Source: an uncultured Acidobacteriota bacterium (GTDB taxonomy: Bacteria > Acidobacteriota > Thermoanaerobaculia > Gp7-AA8). Taken from it: 14,989 nt of DNA. Positions 9,782-14,989 of this stretch are shown piece after piece (within the stretch, counting starts at the first letter, position 1; every line of letters starts with the position of its first letter). The position numbers and the translations under genes are program-made. Location of the stretch: the NCBI GenBank assembly GCA_946887105.1, contig CAMPKJ010000106.1:1-14989 (forward strand), given 5' to 3'. The notes beneath the pieces were generated by a model. It made no database searches. It saw nothing but the letters and a program-made list of their open reading frames with translations, and had not been told where the DNA came from.

Positions 9782-10395
9782 TGCGGCGGCGCAAACTCCC
9801 GAAATCCTTCTATCTCCACGACACCGTCTCGGTCGCGCGCGCGCTGATCGGCTGTGTGATCTGGCGCCGCCTCGATCAGGGTGAGCTGCTCGGCGCGCGC
9901 ATCGTCGAGACCGAGGCCTACCTCGGCGCGAACGACATGGCCAGCCATGCGCGGCGCGGTCTGCGGTCGGCGCGCAACGAGTCGATGTACCTCGAAGGCG
10001 GTCACGCGTACGTCTACTTCACGTACGGCATGCACTGGTGCATGAACGTGGTCACGCAGGAGGCGGATCTCGCCGAGGCCGTGCTGCTGCGCGCGGCCGA
10101 ACCGCTGCGCGGGATCGAATTCATGCGCGAGCGGCGGCCGAAGGCGAAGAAGGATTGGGAGCTGATGAACGGGCCGGGCAAGATCTGCATGGCCATGGAC
10201 ATCGACCGGCGGATGGACGGACAGAGCCTGCGCGGCGACGTGCTGTGGCTCACGGAGCGCGAGACGTTGATCGATGAGGACCACATCGCGGTCAGTCCGC
10301 GCGTCGGCATCGACAACTCGGGCGACGCCGCCGCGTGGCCTCTGCGCTTTTTCCTGCGCAACAACCGGCACGTTTCAGCAAACCGTCATGTCTGA
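9781..10395 (+). CDS. mpg: 3-methyladenine DNA glycosylase (AAG/MPG family)
   Basis: A 204-residue base-excision repair enzyme that removes alkylated and deaminated purines from DNA. It aligns by eye with the AAG/MPG family: RIVETEAYLG with catalytic Glu45 and intercalation-side Tyr47, His56 in ASHA, YVYFTYGMHWCMNV (77-90; Tyr79 and Asn89) and VLLRAAEP (101-108; Arg104), then NGPGKICMAM (130-139). These match human AAG residues Glu125, Tyr127, His136, Tyr159, Asn169 and Arg182. Length is normal for bacterial members. ATG 9781 overlaps the upstream TGA by one base (TGATG), and the 3' end overlaps the YigZ gene by 8 nt, so all three are probably one message with coupled translation. All expected active-site residues are present. 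Confidence 0.95.
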   Translation: MRRRKLPKSFYLHDTVSVARALIGCVIWRRLDQGELLGARIVETEAYLGANDMASHARRGLRSARNESMYLEGGHAYVYFTYGMHWCMNVVTQEADLAEAVLLRAAEPLRGIEFMRERRPKAKKDWELMNGPGKICMAMDIDRRMDGQSLRGDVLWLTERETLIDEDHIAVSPRVGIDNSGDAAAWPLRFFLRNNRHVSANRHV

Positions 10396-11011
10396 TCATT
10401 ACCGGACGCTGGCCGAGCCCGCGGAGTTCCGCCACAAGATCGAGCGCTCGGAGTTTCTCGGCATCGCGTTTCCGGTGACGAGCGAAGAGGCGTTCTTCGC
10501 CGAGCTCGAACGCGTGCAGAAGCGCTACTTCGATGCGACCCATCACTGCTGGGCCTTTCGCCTCTTTGCCGATGCGCGGTCGCGGAGCTCCGACGCGGGC
10601 GAGCCGTCCGGCACCGCGGGCAAGCCGATCCTCGCCTCGATTGAAGGCGCCGCGCTGCACGACCTCGGCGTCATCGTCGTGCGCTGGTACGGCGGCATCA
10701 AGCTCGGCACCGGCGGCCTCTCGCGCGCGTATCGCGACACGGCCGCGGAGACGCTGCGCCACGCGAAGCTGCTCGACCGGTACGTGTACGAGCGCATCCG
10801 CGTCATCGTCCCGTTCGACTCGCTCAGCCACGTCTACCGGCTCGTCCATCCGCCGGACGTCGTGCTGGTCGAGGAGCGCTACGGCGAACAGAATGAGTTT
10901 TTCTTCGACGTTCGCGCGTCGATGGCGAATGCGTTCCGGCAGCGGCTGGTCGAGCTGCGCCTGACGGAGTTCCTCGGGGTTCCTCGGAGCGCCTCGGGTT
11001 CCTCGGAGTGA
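10388..11011 (+). CDS. yigZ: YigZ/IMPACT family protein (UPF0029)
   Basis: A 207-residue member of the YigZ/IMPACT family, conserved proteins whose bacterial role is not settled; the eukaryotic relative IMPACT regulates the kinase GCN2. Family motifs: FDATHHCWAF (48-57), RSSDAGEPSGTAGKPIL (66-82) and VVRWYGGIKLGTGGLSRAY (97-115), followed by an alpha/beta C-terminal domain (DUF1949-like). ATG 10388 starts 8 nt inside the glycosylase gene; the longer upstream frame shares no family similarity. The last 14 residues (194-207, EFLGVPRSASGSSE) are encoded by the left arm of a GGTTCCTCGG palindrome, so the native C-terminus was probably rewritten by repeat insertion or expansion. The core fold ends before this, so the protein is probably still functional. 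Confidence 0.93.
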   Translation: MSDHYRTLAEPAEFRHKIERSEFLGIAFPVTSEEAFFAELERVQKRYFDATHHCWAFRLFADARSRSSDAGEPSGTAGKPILASIEGAALHDLGVIVVRWYGGIKLGTGGLSRAYRDTAAETLRHAKLLDRYVYERIRVIVPFDSLSHVYRLVHPPDVVLVEERYGEQNEFFFDVRASMANAFRQRLVELRLTEFLGVPRSASGSSE

Positions 11012-11065
11012 GCTTTTCCGGACCACCCGAGGAACTCCGAGGACCCGAGGAACTCCGAGGAACTC
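10967..11065. repeat. Imperfect palindrome of GGTTCCTCGG units, copy 2
   Basis: Left arm about 10967-11008 and right arm 11026-11065 form an imperfect inverted repeat. The first 21 positions of the left arm match the complement of the right arm end with one mismatch. Units are the same as the copy at 8861-8936. The left arm codes for the YigZ C-terminus and the right arm ends 2 nt before the RDD gene stop codon, so it fills the whole space between two convergent genes and could form a hairpin in either transcript. Confidence 0.85.
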
Positions 11066-11067
11066 GG

Positions 11068-11466
11068 CTACTCTTCCGTGACCGTCGTCCGCGCGATCCG
11101 GTCTCCCGTGCGCGGCTTGCCGAGGAGCACGAGGAGCACCTCGATCAGATTCCAGCCGGGGATCACCAGCGGCAGGTTGCGGACCAGCGAGCGCCCGTAG
11201 CCGCAGCCTTCGCCGTGCGGGGTCAGCAGGCGCAGGCCGAGGAGTTGCTTGCCGATGGAGCGGCGGCGGAAGCCGTCGCGGAAGAGCATGGCCAGCATGA
11301 GGATGGCCAGGGCGGCCCACCAGACCAGCTGGATGCCTTTGGGCGTGGTGGTCCAGGTCATGGCGTAGCTGACGAGGGAGGCCGGCAGGACCAGCAGGAT
11401 GGAAATTGAGAGGGCGTCGACGAGGAACGCCGCGATGCGGAGGAGCTTGGTTTGAGCGTCTGTCAT
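11068..11466 (-). CDS. RDD family membrane protein
   Basis: A 132-residue small membrane protein of the RDD family (named for conserved Arg and Asp). Visible family signs are RIAAFLVDAL with Arg10 and Asp17 in the first helix, FRDGFRRRSIGKQLLGLRLL (62-81), and a GDRIARTTV end (121-129). Hydrophobic segments lie at about 11-36, 46-62 and 98-116. Function is unknown; transport of ions or solutes has been suggested for some members. I start at ATG 11466; the frame extends to a TTG at 11517 without added family sequence. It is divergent from the DUF4097-like lipoprotein gene with 69 nt between, and convergent with the YigZ gene across the palindrome. Confidence 0.85.
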   Translation of the reverse strand: MTDAQTKLLRIAAFLVDALSISILLVLPASLVSYAMTWTTTPKGIQLVWWAALAILMLAMLFRDGFRRRSIGKQLLGLRLLTPHGEGCGYGRSLVRNLPLVIPGWNLIEVLLVLLGKPRTGDRIARTTVTEE

Positions 11467-11535
11467 GCTGAGAACCGAGATGTCGTGCTGAAACCCGGGC
11501 CGGCGATTGTCGTACAACCGTCCAGCAGGTGTCGT

Positions 11536-12372
11536 ATGAACAGGCAGAACCGCGCGCTTTATTTACTCCCGATCGTCATGCTGGCGCTGACCGGCGCAAT
11601 GGCGTGCGGCCGGGCGGAAGGTCACTCGTCCCGCCGCGACCGCGGTGAATCCGCCGCCGTCGCGACGATCACACGCAGCTGGCCGGCGGCTTCCGTCCGC
11701 GAGCTGCGCGTCTTCGAAGTCGACGGCAGCATCTCCGTCGAAGCCGCGCAGACCTCGCAAATCTCGCTCGTGGCCACCGCGCACGGCGATCTCGAGATCC
11801 AGAAAGGCATCGAGAACGACGGCCTCTTCGAAACGCGCCTGGAAGGGGACACGCTCAGCATCGGCCGCAAGGAGCAGAAACGCGGCAAGTTCGAGTTCGA
11901 CATCCCCTTCCTCTTTGGCCGCGAGGACAAGCGCATCGACTACGTGCTGCACGTCCCGCCGTCGGTGATGCTCCAAGTGATGACCGTCAACGGCAAGATC
12001 GTCACGCGCGGCGTGGAAGGGGAGACCCAGGCCACGACCGTGAACGGACGGATCGACATCGAAACGCCGGGCGTGAGCGAGCTTCGCGCCACGACCGTGA
12101 ACGGACGGATGAAGGCGAAGTTCACGCGCGACTTCCAGGGCGCGCGCCTCAAGAGCGTCAACGGTGGCGTGGAAGCCTTCTTCCCGCAGAACGCCTCGTT
12201 CGCGGTCGACCTCTCGCAGGTCAACGGCGACTTCGAGGCATCGTTCCCGCTGAGCATCCACTCGAACCCCGGCAGCCGCCGCGTGTCGGGTGAAGTGAAC
12301 GGCGGCCGGCACGATCTGAAGATCGTGACCGTGAACGGCGACATCGAGCTGGCGAAGCTGAACGGGATGTAG
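11536..12372 (+). CDS. DUF4097-like beta-solenoid lipoprotein
   Basis: A 278-residue exported protein. The N-terminus (MNRQNRALYLLPIVMLALTG) is a signal sequence followed by AMAC, a possible weak lipobox with Cys24. The C-terminal half carries seven VNG turns beginning at residues 151, 169, 188, 208, 229, 254 and 266, spaced mostly 18-21 residues, as in DUF4097/adhesin-type right-handed beta-helices. Two coils are encoded by an identical 23-nt stretch (12031-12053 and 12088-12110). Such proteins are envelope-associated and of unknown function, often near sensor or membrane genes. I start at ATG 11536 because the signal peptide begins there (AGG at 11526-11528 gives a modest ribosome site); the frame reaches back to 11452. 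The next gene begins 23 nt later. Confidence 0.8.
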   Translation: MNRQNRALYLLPIVMLALTGAMACGRAEGHSSRRDRGESAAVATITRSWPAASVRELRVFEVDGSISVEAAQTSQISLVATAHGDLEIQKGIENDGLFETRLEGDTLSIGRKEQKRGKFEFDIPFLFGREDKRIDYVLHVPPSVMLQVMTVNGKIVTRGVEGETQATTVNGRIDIETPGVSELRATTVNGRMKAKFTRDFQGARLKSVNGGVEAFFPQNASFAVDLSQVNGDFEASFPLSIHSNPGSRRVSGEVNGGRHDLKIVTVNGDIELAKLNGM

Positions 12373-12381
12373 CCGCGCGCC

Positions 12382-12387
12382 TATACT
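12382..12387 (+). promoter_or_regulatory. Candidate -10 box for the GT-C-like gene
   Basis: TATACT ends 8 nt before ATG 12396, with no Shine-Dalgarno motif between. It lies 9 nt after the stop of the lipoprotein gene, so the GT-C-like gene may have its own leaderless start as well as read-through from upstream. No clear -35 is seen. Confidence 0.4.
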
Positions 12388-12395
12388 CGCGCGCG

Positions 12396-13748
12396 ATGCG
12401 GCGATTCGCACCCATCGCGCTCTTCCTCGCGTTCGCGCTCGCCTCATTCGGGCCGATCCGCAACTACGATTTCTTCTGGCACCTCGCCACCGGGCGTTGG
12501 ATCGTCGATCATCAGACGCTCCCGCTGACGGATCCGTTTGCGGTCGCGAGCGACCGGCACGCGTGGATCAACGGCGAGTGGTTGTTCGAAGTGATCGCGT
12601 ACGCGGCGCACGCGATGGTTGGACTGGCCGGGATGTCGGTGGTGCGTGCGCTGCTCGCGGCCGCGATCTTCACGCTGATCTTCTTCGAGTCGCGACGTGA
12701 TGTGCTGGTGACGGCGATCGCGTTTGCGGGCGCGATGCAGACCTTCGATCTGCGGCCGTCATCGGTGGCGTTGTTGTTCGTGGTGCTCGCGATCACGGCA
12801 CGATCGTGGATCGGGCACGCGATCCTCGCCGTGCTCTGGATCAACATCCATCCATCCGCGATCCTCGCGCCGGGAATCGCAGCGTTATCGACGCGCCGCG
12901 CCGCGCCGGCGATCGCCAGCGCAGTGGCGTTGCTGATCAATCCGTTCGGCTGGCGCGCGCTTGTCGCGCCGCTGGAGCTGATGTCGTACGTGAGCAGCGG
13001 CGCGTTCGTGAACGCGGAATGGCTGCCGAGCCGCGTCGCGCAATTTCCGCTGCTGCACCTCTGCGTCTTCGGCGGCGCGGTTCTGTTCATCATGCGCCGC
13101 AACGATGACGAGAGCCGCTGGTGGCGCGTGCTGCTCTTTGCAGGCTTCGCGTTTCTGGCCATCCGTCACGTGCGCAATCAGGGATTGTTCTTCGTCGCGC
13201 TGCCGCTTCTGATTCCGCGCGTCGAGATCCGCCGCTCCATCGCCGTCACTGCCGCGGCCGCGGCCATCGCGCTGGTGCTCTTCACGCGCGATCACAGGCC
13301 GGGCGTCGCGCCGGAACGCTTTCCGTTGCAAGCGGCCGCGCATCTGAAAGCGACCGGATTGCGCGGCAACATCTACAACCCCGATCAATTCGGCGGCGTG
13401 GTGATCTGGACGTTCTATCCCGAACGCCGCGCGCTGACCGACGGCCGCAACGAGCTCTATCGCACGTACATCCCCGAGTACGCGCGCGCGCGGCGCGATC
13501 AGCGCGAATGGCGCGCGCTGCTCGCGAAGTACAGGATCGATCTGGCCATCGATGAATACCGGGCACCGTTGCCGGTCGTGAATGCAGTGACGGGTGCGCG
13601 GCAGATGATGCCGGCGTCGCTCGCGTACTGGCCGCCCGAGGAGTGGGCGATGATCGGCTACGACGAAGCGGGGATGGTGTTTGCGCGGCGGGCGGCGTAT
13701 GCGCCGGAGATGATCGAGAAGCTCGAGATGCGCGAACGGCCTAATTGA
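12396..13748 (+). CDS. Polytopic membrane protein, GT-C glycosyltransferase-like
   Basis: A 450-residue inner-membrane protein with roughly nine hydrophobic segments between residues 5 and 296, then a soluble C-terminal domain. After the first helix comes NYDFFWHLATGRWI (23-36) followed by LPLTDPFAV and WINGEWLFEV (58-67). This loop, with Asp25, resembles the acidic first extracytoplasmic loop of GT-C polyprenyl-phosphate-sugar glycosyltransferases. WINIHPSAILAPG (148-160) is another polar patch inside the membrane. The tail contains GNIYNPDQFGGVVIWTFYPERRALTDGRNELY (about 334-365), typical of this bacterial membrane-protein type. Donor and acceptor are unknown. The 3' end overlaps the convergent 100-residue gene by 8 bp. 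A transferase role is inference; it could be a non-enzymatic relative. Confidence 0.75.
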   Translation: MRRFAPIALFLAFALASFGPIRNYDFFWHLATGRWIVDHQTLPLTDPFAVASDRHAWINGEWLFEVIAYAAHAMVGLAGMSVVRALLAAAIFTLIFFESRRDVLVTAIAFAGAMQTFDLRPSSVALLFVVLAITARSWIGHAILAVLWINIHPSAILAPGIAALSTRRAAPAIASAVALLINPFGWRALVAPLELMSYVSSGAFVNAEWLPSRVAQFPLLHLCVFGGAVLFIMRRNDDESRWWRVLLFAGFAFLAIRHVRNQGLFFVALPLLIPRVEIRRSIAVTAAAAAIALVLFTRDHRPGVAPERFPLQAAAHLKATGLRGNIYNPDQFGGVVIWTFYPERRALTDGRNELYRTYIPEYARARRDQREWRALLAKYRIDLAIDEYRAPLPVVNAVTGARQMMPASLAYWPPEEWAMIGYDEAGMVFARRAAYAPEMIEKLEMRERPN

Positions 13749-14043
13749 CCATCTCGTGCGGATCGGCGTAGCTGAGCTCTTCTTCCGGCCAGCGCTGCTG
13801 CAGCACGCGGCTGAAGCTCGGCTGCACGATGCGCTCGTAGCGCACTTCGAATCCGGGGAACAGCTCCAGGATCGCTTTGCGCGCGCAATCGACGAGGCAA
13901 CGGGCCTCGCGATGCGAGACCGTGCGGTCGCTGCTGATGAGATTGAGCGTGAGCTCCACGATCATCCGAACACGACGGAGGCGGCGGCGTTCGAAGAACG
14001 CGGAGTCGGGCTCCGAGTGTGATTCGTATTCGAATTTCGGCAT
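13741..14043 (-). CDS. Small hypothetical protein, likely soluble and helical
   Basis: I do not recognise this 100-residue protein. It has no signal peptide or membrane segment. The N-terminus is charged (MPKFEYESHSEPDSAFFERRRLRRVR), followed by a probable alpha/beta core with RMIVELTLNLISSDRTVSHREARCLVDCARKAILELFPGFEVRYERI (26-72). Two cysteines (49, 53) are four residues apart. I prefer ATG 14043; a TTG at 14088 would add 15 residues, and neither has a clear ribosome site. It is last of three minus-strand genes after FmdB and EcsC (63 nt gap), and its stop overlaps the convergent membrane-protein gene. Amino-acid composition looks like a real protein, not a shadow frame. Confidence 0.65.
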   Translation of the reverse strand: MPKFEYESHSEPDSAFFERRRLRRVRMIVELTLNLISSDRTVSHREARCLVDCARKAILELFPGFEVRYERIVQPSFSRVLQQRWPEEELSYADPHEMVN

Positions 14044-14106
14044 CGTAGTCACACGCCGCAAACCGCCTGTTTGGAGGGTGAATTCCAACGCGGCGGTTAC
14101 AACGCG

Positions 14107-14817
14107 TCAGGCGTGCTCGCGATCGCCTTCCGCCCAGATCTCATCGGCGAGCTCGGGCTCGATGCGCGACTCGTAGTAGCGGATCGCGCTGCGCGCCACC
14201 GCATACACCGCGGCATAGTTGAGCGCTCCGCCCGAGATCACGCCGACGAACGGAATGAACTTCGTGAGCCGGTCGCGCAACACGCGCGTGCCGATCTTCT
14301 CCGCGATCAATCCGCCTTCGATGGTCGCCGATCCGAGCATCGCGGCGATGCCCTGCTTGCCCACGCCGACGCCCGACGCGAAGGCGAGACACGAAACCGC
14401 TTCGTTGAAACGCTCGCGCGACGTCGGCTCGTGTCCGTAGATGGTGGCGATGCCGAGGATCAGGCGAAACTGTTGATAGACGAGGTAAGCGTGGTCGGCG
14501 CCGTGCGTGCCCAATGCCGCGAGGCCGAGCGGCAGTCCGGTGACCGCGCCCGCGGCAGCGCAGCGGATGGCGGTGCGGCGCGCGAGCACGCGCGAGTGTT
14601 GCGCGGCCTCGAATGCCGGCGCGCCGGCGCGCAGCTCGTCCACTTCCTTCTTCAGCTTGTCCGTGTCGATCTCCTCGAACATGGAGCGGAACAGCTCCTC
14701 GAGCATCGAGTCGGCTCGCCGCTTCACCTCTTTCGCTTTGACCATGGTTCGCTCGAGGAGATTGTTGGACGCATCGCTGGACGGCACCGGGAGCTGCTGC
14801 GGGAGGACCAGTTCCAT
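14107..14817 (-). CDS. EcsC family protein
   Basis: A 236-residue protein resembling the EcsC family. After a charged helical N-terminus (residues about 25-75), there is a Gly/Ala-rich segment RCAAAGAVTGLPLGLAALG, then HAYLVYQQFRLILGIATIYGHE, and near the C-terminus KFIPFVGVISGGALNYAAVYAVARSAIRYY. This order (small-residue hydrophobic patch, helix ending in YG, late iP-x-G-x-x-x-x-x-x-N patch) is typical of the family. EcsC was named from a Bacillus ABC transporter operon, but its own function is unknown; no EcsA/EcsB partner is present here. ATG 14817 lies 9 nt after the FmdB gene stop; an internal ATG at 14745 is possible. Probably membrane-associated. Confidence 0.75.
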   Translation of the reverse strand: MELVLPQQLPVPSSDASNNLLERTMVKAKEVKRRADSMLEELFRSMFEEIDTDKLKKEVDELRAGAPAFEAAQHSRVLARRTAIRCAAAGAVTGLPLGLAALGTHGADHAYLVYQQFRLILGIATIYGHEPTSRERFNEAVSCLAFASGVGVGKQGIAAMLGSATIEGGLIAEKIGTRVLRDRLTKFIPFVGVISGGALNYAAVYAVARSAIRYYESRIEPELADEIWAEGDREHA

Positions 14818-14826
14818 TCGTTTCGT

Positions 14827-14989
14827 TTACTCCGCGCTCTTGCTCTCGCTCTTCGTTTCGCTCTTCGCTTCGGACTTCGTTTCAGAAGATGGTGATGCGG
14901 ACTCCGATTTCGTTTCGCTCTTGTTCGACGAGCTGCTCGCGTAATCGGTCTTGTAGAAACCGGAGCCTTTGAACTGAATCGCGGGAGAG
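14827..14989 (-). CDS. FmdB-type zinc ribbon protein, C-terminal part (partial at right edge)
   Basis: Only the last 54 residues lie in the window; the start is beyond the right edge. The readable part begins SPAIQFKGSGFYKTDY, which is the diagnostic end of FmdB/CxxC-CxxC small zinc ribbon regulatory proteins; the Cys pairs themselves would be outside the window. A low-complexity tail follows, rich in Lys, Ser, Glu and Thr with repeated KSE/KSET steps, ending at TAA 14827-14829. The EcsC-family gene follows after 9 nt, so they are probably cotranscribed. FmdB proteins are putative regulators without a well-defined bacterial target. Confidence 0.8.
   Translation of the reverse strand, partial: SPAIQFKGSGFYKTDYASSSSNKSETKSESASPSSETKSEAKSETKSESKSAE

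Noticed and set aside
8861..11065. The two GGTTCCTCGG palindromes as a CRISPR array or transposon ends
   Set aside because: There are no regularly spaced repeats with unique spacers, and the intervening genes are ordinary chromosomal genes with no transposase.
10292..11320. 342-codon minus-strand frame across the YigZ and RDD genes
   Set aside because: It crosses both genes and the palindrome with no domain signs; both overlapped genes are family-recognisable.
14071..14895. 274-codon plus-strand frame opposite the EcsC and FmdB genes
   Set aside because: Arg/Ala/Leu-rich shadow; the minus strand has the EcsC pattern and the diagnostic FmdB end.

Overview
The window is a GC-rich, densely packed bacterial chromosome segment with no phage, insertion sequence, CRISPR, rRNA or tRNA signal that I can see. 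Two predicted lipoproteins, a pepsin-like two-domain aspartic protease, a sigma-54 activator, and an RDD/EcsC/FmdB set suggest a Gram-negative, environmental, Acidobacteriota-like organism. That assignment is inference from gene style and is not proven by the sequence.

Layout. From 42 to 3591 (+): a class I glutamine-amidotransferase-like protein, a structured palindrome block, then the yvcK(glmR)-glmU pair joined by an ATGA overlap. From 3607 to 4911 (-): a lipoprotein with two retropepsin-like domains, convergent with glmU. From 5110 to 8808 (-): a 1232-residue sigma-54-dependent activator with a long TPR-like N-terminal part. From 8957 to 11011 (+): a compact three-gene operon of an inositol-monophosphatase family enzyme, a 3-methyladenine DNA glycosylase and a YigZ/IMPACT protein, overlapping by 1 and 8 nt. 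From 11068 to 11466 (-): a small RDD membrane protein, divergent from a DUF4097-like lipoprotein (11536-12372, +) and a polytopic GT-C-like membrane protein (12396-13748, +). From 13741 to the right edge (-): an FmdB-type protein (partial), an EcsC-family protein and a conserved-looking 100-residue protein of unknown function.

Between genes the window is unusually rich in palindromes. There are three unrelated families: a CCTTCTCCC-type block at 1027-1144, a GCAAAGTC-type at 5016-5107, and two copies of a GGTTCCTCGG-type at 8861-8936 and 10967-11065. The last copy runs into the 3' end of the YigZ gene and supplies its last residues. Three plus-strand genes (yvcK, the IMPase, the GT-C-like gene) lack a Shine-Dalgarno sequence but have a TATA-like -10 hexamer 7-10 nt before ATG, which suggests leaderless transcripts.

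Functional links: GlmU makes UDP-GlcNAc, and the YvcK/GlmR family binds UDP-GlcNAc and tunes its synthesis, so the first operon looks like a cell-envelope precursor unit. The rest is a mix of housekeeping repair/phosphatase genes, envelope proteins and one regulator of unknown target. I found no complete new defence or mobile system. The most unusual items are the two-domain aspartic protease lipoprotein, the large activator, the palindromes and the apparent leaderless starts.
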